Assembly: GCF_000744785.1 (NCBI RefSeq)
Contig: NZ_JQMO01000002.1
Span: forward strand, 186,001 to 250,000
DNA: 64,000 bases
Origin: Kitasatospora azatica KCTC 9699
GTDB lineage: Bacteria; Actinomycetota; Actinomycetes; Streptomycetales; Streptomycetaceae
Reading direction: 5' to 3'
Positions within the stretch are counted from its first letter, which is position 1, and each line of letters begins with the position of its first letter. Positions 18,220 to 26,112 of the stretch are shown piece by piece. A program made the position numbers and the translations under genes. Below the pieces are notes generated by a model that was not told the origin of the DNA, did no database searches, and was given only the letters and a program-made list of their open reading frames with translations.

Positions 18220-18840
18220 ATGACGGACCACGTGCTGCGGGTGGGCATCGCCGGACCGGTGGGCTCCGGGAAGACCGCGCTGATCGAGGCGCTGGTACCG
18301 GTGCTCATCGCGCGGGGACACCGCCCGGCGGTCATCACCAACGACATCTACACCCAGGAGGACGCCCAGCACGTCCGGCGCAACCTGGCCGGGGTGCTGG
18401 ACCCCGCCTGGGTGGTGGGGGTGGAGACGGGCGCGTGTCCGCACACCGCCGTTCGGGACGACCCGACGATGAACCTGGCGGCGGGGGCCGAACTGCTGGA
18501 GCGGTTCCCGGAGATCGACACCCTGCTGTACGAGTCGGGTGGCGACAACCTCACGCTGACCTTCAGCCCCGTGCTGGTCGACATGTTCTTCTTCGTGCTG
18601 GACACCGCCGAGGGCGAGAAGATGCCGCGCAAGCGCGGCCCGGGCATCACCGATTCGGACGTCCTGGTCATCAACAAGGTCGACATCGCCCAGTACGTGC
18701 GCTGCGACCTGGAGGTGATGGCCTCCGACGCCGACCGGGTCCGCGAGGGCAAGCCGGTGGTGCTCACCAACAGCCTGACCGGCGAGGGCCTGGAGCGGGT
18801 CGCGGACCTGCTGGAGTCCTACCGCAGGGTCCCGGCATGA
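18220..18840 (+). CDS. ureG: Urease accessory GTPase UreG
   Basis: 206 residues. P-loop GPVGSGKT (about 12-19), switch and metal motif ETGACPHTA (Cys-Pro-His nickel site), the ESGGDNLTLTFSP motif and NKVD guanine specificity motif are all present. UreG hydrolyses GTP while carrying nickel to the UreF/UreD/apo-urease complex. A 35-bp gap with a weak GGAAGAGTAGAGGG site separates it from ureF; its stop overlaps the ureD start. Confidence 0.97.
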   Translation: MTDHVLRVGIAGPVGSGKTALIEALVPVLIARGHRPAVITNDIYTQEDAQHVRRNLAGVLDPAWVVGVETGACPHTAVRDDPTMNLAAGAELLERFPEIDTLLYESGGDNLTLTFSPVLVDMFFFVLDTAEGEKMPRKRGPGITDSDVLVINKVDIAQYVRCDLEVMASDADRVREGKPVVLTNSLTGEGLERVADLLESYRRVPA

Positions 18841-19835
18841 CGACCGCCGCCACCGCGCACCGACCGGGCCCGTCACACCGGCCGAGCCCGGCGCACCGAC
18901 TGACTCCCGCGCACTACGAGCCGGACCGCGTCCCGGCCGTGGTGCTCCGGCACGCCGGTCGGCCCGACACGCTGGGGGTGGGCCGGCCGGGGAAGATCGG
19001 GCTGCTGGAGCTGGGCTTCGAGCGGATCGGCCGGCCCACGGAGACAGGCCGGCGCACCGAACTCGTCACCCGCTACCAGAAGTCCCCGCTGCAGATCATG
19101 CGGCCGCTGTACTTCGACCCGGCCCGGCCCGACCTGGCGATCACCTACCTGATGTCCACCGGCGGCGGGATTGTCCAGGCCGACCGGCTGCGCCTCGACC
19201 TGCACTGCGGCCCGGACACCGCCGTCCACCTCACCACCCAGGCCGCCACCAAGATCCACCGAATGGATGCCGACTACGCGACCCAGTTGGTCAACCTGAC
19301 GGCAGCAGAGGGCAGTTACGTCGAGTACCTGCCCGAACCGATCATCCCCCACCGCGACTCACGGTGCTACCAGCGCACCGTGATCACGGTCGCGCCCTCG
19401 GCCACCGTGCTCGCCTCGGAGACCGTGTCGGCCGGCCGGATCGCGCACGGCGAGCGCAACGCCTACCAGGTGTTCGCCTCCGACCTGGAGTGGCGCCGCC
19501 CCGACGGCCGGCTCCTCGCGCTGGACACGGTACGGCTGGAGCCCGGCGGCTCCGGCGTCACCGGCCCGGCCGTGCTGGCCGGCCACGACCTGGTGTCCAC
19601 CTTCTACGCCGTCAGCCCGCTCGCTCCCGCCACCGCGATCGCCGACACGCTGCACGGCGCGCTGGCGAGCAGCGGGCTGCTGTACGGCGTGAGCGTGCTG
19701 CCAGGGGACTGCGGAGCCTGGCTCCGGGTGCTGGGCAGCGACTCCCCCGCCGTCACGGCGGCGGCACACCGCGCCTGGGACGCCGTGCGCCGACTCCTGA
19801 TCGGCGCACCCGCACCGGCGATGCGCAGATCCTGA
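18837..19835 (+). CDS. ureD: Urease accessory protein UreD
   Basis: 332 residues. LVTRYQKSPLQIMRPLYFD, MSTGGGIVQADRLRLDLHC, TTQAATKIHRM and YVEYLPEPIIPHRDSRCYQ are the conserved blocks of UreD (UreH), which docks on apo-urease and passes nickel through an internal tunnel. The first 35 residues are a low-complexity Pro/His/Ser extension (HRPGPSHRPSPAHRLTPAH) that could weakly bind metal. ATG overlaps the ureG stop. Last gene of the urease block, 63 bp before the first amt. Confidence 0.93.
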   Translation: MTTAATAHRPGPSHRPSPAHRLTPAHYEPDRVPAVVLRHAGRPDTLGVGRPGKIGLLELGFERIGRPTETGRRTELVTRYQKSPLQIMRPLYFDPARPDLAITYLMSTGGGIVQADRLRLDLHCGPDTAVHLTTQAATKIHRMDADYATQLVNLTAAEGSYVEYLPEPIIPHRDSRCYQRTVITVAPSATVLASETVSAGRIAHGERNAYQVFASDLEWRRPDGRLLALDTVRLEPGGSGVTGPAVLAGHDLVSTFYAVSPLAPATAIADTLHGALASSGLLYGVSVLPGDCGAWLRVLGSDSPAVTAAAHRAWDAVRRLLIGAPAPAMRRS

Positions 19836-19898
19836 CCATTCCTGACGAGCCGTCACCATGCCGACCGGGCACGGTGACCCGATCCAGAGAGACCTCGG

Positions 19899-21284
19899 AT
19901 GCCTACCACCCTCGATACGGGCAACACCGCCTGGCTCATGGCGAGCACCGCCATGGTCCTGCTGATGACCCCCGGCCTCGCCTTCTTCTACGGCGGCATG
20001 GTCAAGACCAAACACGTCCTGGTCATGCTCAAGATGAGCTTCGTCTGCCTGGCCCTGGTCACCCTGCTGTGGCTGGCCGTCGGGTACAGCCTGGCCTTCG
20101 GCAAGGACGTCGGCGGCCTGGGCCTGATCGGCACCCCCGAGCACTGGATGATGCACGACGTGGGGATGACCAGCCTCTGGGGCTCCACCGGCATCCCCAC
20201 CGTCATCTTCTCCGGCTTCCAGATGGCGTTCGCCATCATCACCGTGGCGCTGATCAGCGGGTCCATCGCGGGTCGGGCCACCATGCGCGGCTGGCTCTGG
20301 TTCGTGGTCGCCTGGACGCTGCTGGTGTACGTGCCGCTGGCGCACTGGGTGTTCGCCCCGGACGGCTGGGTCACCGCACACCTGGGGGCGCTCGACTTCG
20401 CGGGTGGCCTCCCGGTCGAGATCAACTCCGGTGCGGCCGGCCTCGCCGTGGCGATCGTGGTGCGCAAGCGCAAGGACTTCGAGCGGGAGACCATCCGTCC
20501 GCACAACCTGCCGCTGGTCGTGATCGGTCTCGCGCTGCTCTGGTTCGGCTGGTTCGGCTTCAACGCCGGTTCCGCGCTGCAGACCGGCGGCACCGCCCCG
20601 ATGGCCTTCTTCAACACCCAACTCGCCGCCGCCGGTGCGATGGTGGGCTGGCCGCTGATCGAGAAGTGGAAGCTCGGACACGTCGAGATGCTCGGCGTCG
20701 CCGGTGCCGCCGTGGCCGGCATGGTGGCGATCACCCCGTCCTGCGGTGAGATCTCCCCGATGGGCGCGCTGGCCGTCGGCTTCATCGCCGGTGTGGTCTG
20801 CGCCTTCGCGATCAACTTCAAGTACAAGATGGGCTACGACGACACCCTGGACGTGGTCGGCGTGCACGGCTTCGGCGGCATCGTCGGCACGGTGGCCATC
20901 GGCCTGTTCGCCACCGTCCAGATGAGCGGCAAGAAGGGCCTGTTCTACGGCGGCGGCGCCGATCTGCTCTGGCGTCAGGCCGTCGCGGTGGTCGCCTGCG
21001 CCGTGTTCTCCTTCACGGCCACCTGGCTGATCGCCAAGGTGATCGAGAAGACCGTCGGCTTCCGCGCCGACGAGGAGTACGAGCACGTTCCCGGCCAGGA
21101 GGAGGAGCTGGCCTACGACGACGAGACCATCGCCGAGATCCGGGCGCGCCTGGTCCGGGCCCGGGTTCCGGTGACGGTCGGCGCGGGCGGCGCGGCCGGG
21201 CAGGAGGCCGACCTCGCGGCTGCCGACCATCAGCTGCTCGCCGACCTGCGCGAGGTGCTGGAGCGACGGGAGAGCGAGAAGTGA
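19899..21284 (+). CDS. amt: Ammonium transporter, Amt/MEP family (Glu variant at first twin-His)
   Basis: 461 residues with 11 predicted membrane helices. Family motifs are NTAWLMASTAMVLLMTPGLAFFYGG, RPHNLPLVVIGLALLWFGWFGFN and DDTLDVVGVHGFGG. E. coli AmtB has twin His168/His318 in the conducting pore; here the first position is E174 (LPVEINSGAAGL) while H323 is kept. Yeast Mep1/Mep3 carry the same Glu. The cytosolic tail after about residue 395 is long, acidic and helical (EEYEHVPGQEEELAYDDETIAEI). Imports ammonium or equilibrates ammonia released by urease. No glnK gene follows. Confidence 0.95.
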   Translation: MPTTLDTGNTAWLMASTAMVLLMTPGLAFFYGGMVKTKHVLVMLKMSFVCLALVTLLWLAVGYSLAFGKDVGGLGLIGTPEHWMMHDVGMTSLWGSTGIPTVIFSGFQMAFAIITVALISGSIAGRATMRGWLWFVVAWTLLVYVPLAHWVFAPDGWVTAHLGALDFAGGLPVEINSGAAGLAVAIVVRKRKDFERETIRPHNLPLVVIGLALLWFGWFGFNAGSALQTGGTAPMAFFNTQLAAAGAMVGWPLIEKWKLGHVEMLGVAGAAVAGMVAITPSCGEISPMGALAVGFIAGVVCAFAINFKYKMGYDDTLDVVGVHGFGGIVGTVAIGLFATVQMSGKKGLFYGGGADLLWRQAVAVVACAVFSFTATWLIAKVIEKTVGFRADEEYEHVPGQEEELAYDDETIAEIRARLVRARVPVTVGAGGAAGQEADLAAADHQLLADLREVLERRESEK

Positions 21285-22738
21285 CTTCCGCTCTGGCAGC
21301 CGGGATGCTGGCTGCGAAAGCCCTGGCCGCGGACACTCTGGCTGCGAACATCCAGGACAGCGGCAACTCGGCCTGGCTGATGATGGCCGCCGCCATGGTG
21401 CTGTTGATGGCACCCGGGCTGGCGTTCTTCTACGGCGGCATGGTGAAGACCAGTCAGGTCATCGCGATGCTCAAGATGTGCTTCCTCTGCCTGGTCATCG
21501 TGACCATCATCTGGTTCTCGGTCGGCTACACCCTCGCGTTCGGTACGGACGCCGGCGGTAAGGGGCTGATCGGCGGACTGGACCACCTGTTCATGTCCGG
21601 GGTCGGCATGAACAGCACCACCGACGGCGTCCCCACCGTCATCTTCTCGGTCTTCCACATGTCGTTCGCCATCGTGACCGTCGCCCTGATCAGCGGTTCG
21701 GTCGCCGGGCGCGCCACGATGAAGGGCTGGATGGCCTTCGTCGGCGCCTGGACCCTGCTGGTCTACATCCCGATGGCGCACTGGGTGTTCTCGCCCGACG
21801 GCTGGGTCAGCAAGCAGGTCGGCGCGGTCGACTTCTCGGGTGGCACGGTCGTCGAACTGAGCTCCGGAGCGGCCGGACTGGCCCTGGCGCTGGTGGCGGG
21901 CAAGCGGCAGGACTTCGAGCGTACGAAGATCCGTCCGCACAACCTGCCGCTGGTCGTGATCGGCCTCGCGCTGCTCTGGTTCGGCTGGTTCGGCTTCAAC
22001 ACCGGCTCCTCGCTGGGCACGCCGGGAGCCGCGGCGATGGGCGTGATGAACACCCAGCTCGCGGCCGGCGCCGCGATGGCCGGCTGGGCGGTGACCGTCT
22101 ACCTGCGCACCCGCAAGGTCGGGCTGCTCGACATGTCGATGGGCGCGGTCACCGGCATGGTCGCGACGACCCCGCTGGCCGGCGGCGTGAGCATGATGTG
22201 GTCCGTCATCATCGGCTTCCTGGCCGGTCTGACCTGCGCGTTCGCGATCAGCTGGAAGTACCGCTTCGGTGTGGACGACACCCTGGACGTGGTCGGCATC
22301 CACGGCTGGGGCGGCCTGTTCGGCATGGTGATGGTCGGCCTCGCGGCAACCGGCGCGATGACCGGCAAGAAGGGCCTGCTGTACGGCGGCGGCTGGGACC
22401 TGCTGGGCAAGCAGCTGGTGGCCGTGCTGGTGCTCGGACTCTTCTCGTTCGGAATGACCGCACTCATCGGCAAGGTGGTCGACCGCACCCTCGGCCTGCG
22501 CCAGCGGGGCGGCACCGAGGAGCACGAGCAGGTCTACCAGAACGACTGGGACGACCAGTTCAAGGAGATCGTCGACGCGCTCCGCGGCGCCGACGAGCCC
22601 GCCGGCCGGTCCGGCCCCGAACCGGACGCGAGCGCGCTCCTCGACCAGGTCCGCCGCATGCTGGCGGCCGACCCCGAGAAGGCTCGGCAGACGCAGCCGG
22701 GCGAGCGGTCCGAGCAGTCCCCACGCTCGAAGGACTGA
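21281..22738 (+). CDS. amt: Second ammonium transporter, Amt/MEP family (Glu variant)
   Basis: 485 residues, GTG start inside a GTGA overlap with the first transporter, so the two are translationally coupled. Same family motifs (NSAWLMMAAAMVLLMAPGLAFFYGG, RPHNLPLVVIGLALLWFGWFGFN, DDTLDVVGIHGWGG). First pore His replaced by E192 (TVVELSSGAAGL), H341 kept. It differs from its neighbour in the extracellular end and carries a different cytosolic tail (QVYQNDWDDQFKEIVDALRG). The pair could form homo- or heterotrimers. A strong hairpin follows at 22773-22815. Confidence 0.95.
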   Translation: MTSALAAGMLAAKALAADTLAANIQDSGNSAWLMMAAAMVLLMAPGLAFFYGGMVKTSQVIAMLKMCFLCLVIVTIIWFSVGYTLAFGTDAGGKGLIGGLDHLFMSGVGMNSTTDGVPTVIFSVFHMSFAIVTVALISGSVAGRATMKGWMAFVGAWTLLVYIPMAHWVFSPDGWVSKQVGAVDFSGGTVVELSSGAAGLALALVAGKRQDFERTKIRPHNLPLVVIGLALLWFGWFGFNTGSSLGTPGAAAMGVMNTQLAAGAAMAGWAVTVYLRTRKVGLLDMSMGAVTGMVATTPLAGGVSMMWSVIIGFLAGLTCAFAISWKYRFGVDDTLDVVGIHGWGGLFGMVMVGLAATGAMTGKKGLLYGGGWDLLGKQLVAVLVLGLFSFGMTALIGKVVDRTLGLRQRGGTEEHEQVYQNDWDDQFKEIVDALRGADEPAGRSGPEPDASALLDQVRRMLAADPEKARQTQPGERSEQSPRSKD

Positions 22739-22772
22739 GCCGCCGGACGGCCGGCTGTGGGCCCACGGGCTC

Positions 22773-22815
22773 CGGAAAGGTGCTGGTTGAGCTTCGTCTC
22801 GACCAGCACCTTCCG
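22773..22815 (+). terminator. Long hairpin after the amt genes
   Basis: CGGAAAGGTGCTGGTTGAG (22773-22791), a 6-base loop, then CTCGACCAGCACCTTCCG (22798-22815): about 17 paired bases with one wobble and one bulge. There is no T-tract, which is common for Streptomyces terminators. It sits 35 bp after the transporter stop and insulates the urease/amt block from the thiopeptide cluster; the hairpin works on both strands. Confidence 0.75.
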
Positions 22816-23032
22816 CGTTCCTGAGTCAGACCCGTCGTATCCCCGGAATTTCGCCCCCCGGTGGTCCTGGAACCTGGCGAAGTGTCTGATGGTCACTCAT
22901 GTAGTAGCCGTACCAGGCGACTTCGGGAGCGGTGGCCACGCCGGCCGGGCCTAGAGTCGGCAGTCGATCGGCGCCTGATCGGCTCGACCCGGATTGCACT
23001 CCGTCCAGCGTTTCCGACGACAGGAGATCACC

Positions 23033-23218
23033 ATGTCCGACGCCACCGGTACCACCGACAACCCGAACTTCGAGCTCCAGGACCTCGACCTGAGCGACCT
23101 CACCGTCACCTCGATGCGTGACACCGCCGCCCTGCCCGAGGGTGGGGCGTCCTGGGGTTCCAGCTCCTGCCAGGGGTCCTCGTCCTGTGCCCAGCCGCAG
23201 GTGCCCGTCGTCGCCTGA
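23033..23218 (+). CDS. lazA: Lactazole-like thiopeptide precursor peptide
   Basis: A 61-residue precursor. Leader residues 1-39 include ELQDLDLSDLTVTSMRD and end ALPEGGA; the 22-residue core is SWGSSSCQGSSSCAQPQV followed by PVVA. From memory, lactazole LazA has the core SWGSCSCQASSSCAQPQDM, so leader and core agree closely with Cys5 changed to Ser, Ala9 to Gly and a longer tail. Ser1 and Ser12 are the expected pyridine-forming residues; Cys7 and Cys13 (and perhaps Ser11) the azole sites. ATG 23033 follows CAGGAG; an in-frame ATG at 22994 would add 13 residues foreign to the family. First gene of the six-gene cluster. Confidence 0.95.
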   Translation: MSDATGTTDNPNFELQDLDLSDLTVTSMRDTAALPEGGASWGSSSCQGSSSCAQPQVPVVA

Positions 23219-23330
23219 CCGAGGCGCGTGACTGGCCGGCGGCGAGCTGACCGCCGTATCCGGGGCGCACGTCACCGACGTGCGCCCCGGGTGCCCGGAG
23301 CGGCGGATGGACTTGGGAGGGGAGGGTGTC

Positions 23331-25964
23331 GTGACCGAGAGCCCGAACGGCGGCTACGCCGTGAGTTGCGCGCCGTACGCCCTGGTCCGGGCCACCGTGC
23401 TGCACCACCCCGCCGAGCACCCGCAGGCCGCCGCCTTCCGTGCCGAACTGGCCCGGCTGACCCGGCTGGTGACAGACCTGACCGAGCTGGGCCCCGCGCT
23501 CGGCGACGCGCTCTACGCCAGCCGGGACGGGCACCCGCAGACCTTCCACCGCGAGGTGGTGCTGCCGCTTCGCCGTTCACTGCACAACGCCCGCGAGCCC
23601 CGGCCCGCGCTGTTGCAGCGCCTCGGCGACCTGCCCGAGCGGGTGCCCGAGCTCGCCGCCTGGCTGACGCTCCGCCGCCTGCACACCGAGTTGCTCGCCG
23701 AAGCCGACCGCACCGCCCCGGCCGCGGTGGCCGCCGAACGCCGTGCGCTCGCGGCGCTCTGCCGAGAACCCGCGCTGGCTCAGTCAGTGGCTCTGACCAG
23801 CTCCGACCTGCTGCGCGCCGTCGAGCGCGCGGGGGCCGGCGCCGTCGACCGCAAGGCACGCAAGGAGGAGCCCGGGGTGCTGCGTTACGCCCTGCGGGCC
23901 AGCACCAAGACGAGTCCGTTCTCGTGGTTCACCGCCGTCGGCTGGGGCGCGCTGCCCGCCGGATCGTCCGGCCCCTGGCGACCGCCCGACGACCTGGCGC
24001 TGGGAACGCCGACCTCGCTGGTCGAGGCCAACCGGACGCTGGTCGCCGCGCTCAGCCAGGCCCTGCTGGACTCCCCGCGCCGGCGCGCCGACCTCCCGCA
24101 CCGGATGACCAGTACCGCGCGGATCAGCGACGGCCGTGCGACCTACGCCCGCAGCCGACCGGTTTTCGCCGGTGGTCGCTACCTCATCACCACCGAGGAC
24201 GAGGTCGCCCTGACCGCTGGCGGGCCGCTCTCCTTCGTCACCGCGCAGTGCCAACCTCCGGTCGTCTTGGACGAGTTGACGCTGCGACTGAGTTCCGCAC
24301 TCGGCGGCCCGGCGAATGCGCCGGCTGCCGCCGCTTTCCTCGCTCGGCTGGCCGAGGCCGAACTGCTGGTTCCCTGCGAGCCGTTGGATCCGCAGAGTGC
24401 GCAGCCGCTGTCCCAGCTGGCGCGGTGGCTGCGAGCCTGGCCCGAGGACGCCCGACTGGCCGAGCAGATCGACGAGATCGCCCGGCGCACCGCGCGGTTC
24501 GCCCGGACCGCTGCCGACCGACGCCCGGCCGTGCTCGCCGACCTTGCGACCCGCTGGACCGACGTGCTGGGTGCGGCGGGCAGCCCGGTCCCGGAGCGGG
24601 GCGCACCGCTGACCGTGCTGTCCGAGGACGTGGTGGCACCGACCCCGCTGCGGCTGGACGGGCAGCTGTCCCCTGCGGACACCGAGGCGCTCTGCGAACT
24701 GACGCCGCTCGCCGAGCTGTTCGACCTCGGCCAGGTGCTGCGCCGCGCCGTCCGCGACCGCTTCGTGGCCCGCTACGGGCCCGGCGGCTGCTGCCCGAAC
24801 GTGTGGGAGTTCGGCGCCGAGGTGGCCGCTGCCTGGGAACAGGCCTGGCGGGTGGCGGCTCTCGCTCCGCCGCAGCCACTCCCCAGCGGCCTGGCGGAGC
24901 TGGCCGAACTGCGGGCGTCCGTGCTGGCCGCCGTAGCCGGCGCGGACCGTACGGACCACGCCGACGGTGGGATGCGCGACATCGTGCTGCCTGCCGGGCT
25001 GGTCCGGGGGCTCGGTGCGCGGCTGCCCGGCTGGGTCGTCGAACGCCCGCTCAGCTACTCGTACTTCGTCCAGCGCGACCTCGACCCGGGCAGCGAGCTG
25101 CTCTGCGTCAACCACGTGTACGGCGGCTGGGGCCGATTCAGCAGCCGCTTTCTGGACGCGCTGGATCCCGCCGCCACCACCGAGGTGGCCCGGCAGGTTC
25201 GCCGGGGTCTCGGACCTGGCGCGCGCGCCGCCCAGGTCCGCCCGGTGGGCGGGTTCAACGCCAACCTCCATCCGCTGTTGGTACCCGACGAGATCGGCCC
25301 CGACCGACGCTGGGCCTCGATCGGCGAGTCCGATGTGGACCTGGTCCACGACGAGGCCGGCGACCAGCTCCGGTTCCGGCTACGTGCCACCGGCGAGCTG
25401 CTCGATGTGCTGTACGCGGGCTTCCTGGCCCCCGTCATGCTGCCGCGCCGACTGGCCCCGCTGCTCAGCGACCACCCGCACGGCGTCGTCGACTTCCGCC
25501 CGCTGCTCCCCCACCGCGCGCTGCCGGCGCCCGGCGGCCAGGTGGTCCGCACACCCCGGCTGACCTACCGCCACCTGGTGCTGCACCGGCGCCGCTGGCA
25601 GCTGCCCGCCGAGGTGCTCGGGGTGCTCGGTGCCGAGCTCGCCGCCGACCGGGAGGTCCCGGTGGCGACCGTGGCCCGCTGGCGCGCCCTGCTCGGCCTG
25701 CCCGAGCAGCTCTTCCTGCGCCCGGCCCCGACCACCGCGGCGGACTGGACCGCGGACCAGCTGCTCGCCCAACTGCGTCAGCCCAAGCCACAGTTCGTCG
25801 ACCTCGGCAGTGCCCTGCACCTGCGCTGCCTGAGCCGGTGGCTGGCCCGGCACCCGGCCGGAGCGGTGCTGGAGGAAGCGCTGCCCGCGCCCGGAGGGCG
25901 GCCCGGACCCACCCGGGCCGTCGAGCTGGTGGTGGAGGCCTACCGCGCCGGACGGGCCCGATGA
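23331..25964 (+). CDS. lazB: Thiopeptide dehydratase, tRNA-Glu-dependent glutamylation protein (LanB N-terminal type)
   Basis: 877 residues of the split LanB N-terminal family. The early block GVLRYALRASTKTSPFSWFTAVGWG (basic, tRNA/Glu-tRNA binding region) and late YLDALDP-like and VGGFNANLHPLLVPDEIG segments are typical. Such proteins transfer glutamate from Glu-tRNA to core Ser residues, which LazF then eliminates to dehydroalanine. GTG 23331 follows GGGAGGGGAGGG; upstream in-frame starts at 23280 and 23307 are weaker. The stop lies in an ATGA with a low-complexity frame at 25961. In the order lazA-lazB-lazC it matches the lactazole locus. Confidence 0.92.
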   Translation: MTESPNGGYAVSCAPYALVRATVLHHPAEHPQAAAFRAELARLTRLVTDLTELGPALGDALYASRDGHPQTFHREVVLPLRRSLHNAREPRPALLQRLGDLPERVPELAAWLTLRRLHTELLAEADRTAPAAVAAERRALAALCREPALAQSVALTSSDLLRAVERAGAGAVDRKARKEEPGVLRYALRASTKTSPFSWFTAVGWGALPAGSSGPWRPPDDLALGTPTSLVEANRTLVAALSQALLDSPRRRADLPHRMTSTARISDGRATYARSRPVFAGGRYLITTEDEVALTAGGPLSFVTAQCQPPVVLDELTLRLSSALGGPANAPAAAAFLARLAEAELLVPCEPLDPQSAQPLSQLARWLRAWPEDARLAEQIDEIARRTARFARTAADRRPAVLADLATRWTDVLGAAGSPVPERGAPLTVLSEDVVAPTPLRLDGQLSPADTEALCELTPLAELFDLGQVLRRAVRDRFVARYGPGGCCPNVWEFGAEVAAAWEQAWRVAALAPPQPLPSGLAELAELRASVLAAVAGADRTDHADGGMRDIVLPAGLVRGLGARLPGWVVERPLSYSYFVQRDLDPGSELLCVNHVYGGWGRFSSRFLDALDPAATTEVARQVRRGLGPGARAAQVRPVGGFNANLHPLLVPDEIGPDRRWASIGESDVDLVHDEAGDQLRFRLRATGELLDVLYAGFLAPVMLPRRLAPLLSDHPHGVVDFRPLLPHRALPAPGGQVVRTPRLTYRHLVLHRRRWQLPAEVLGVLGAELAADREVPVATVARWRALLGLPEQLFLRPAPTTAADWTADQLLAQLRQPKPQFVDLGSALHLRCLSRWLARHPAGAVLEEALPAPGGRPGPTRAVELVVEAYRAGRAR

Positions 25965-25974
25965 CGCCGGACGA

Positions 25975-26100
25975 CGACCCGACGACCGACCGACCCGACG
26001 ACCGACCGGACGACCGACCGGACGACCGACCGACCGACCGGACGACCGACCGGACGACGGACGACGGACGACGGACGACCGACCCGACGACCGACCCGAG
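25975..26100. repeat. GACGACCGACC-type tandem repeats between lazB and lazC
   Basis: About 125 bp built from GACGACCGACC/GACGACCGACCG units with 4-bp slippage, filling the lazB-lazC gap up to the lazC ribosome binding site. An ATG at 25961 overlapping the lazB stop opens a frame through it that would encode an Asp/Arg/Thr/Pro-only peptide (TDRPDDRPDDRP) and overlap lazC; no evidence that it is made. Confidence 0.9.
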
Positions 26101-26112
26101 CAGGAGGCACCC

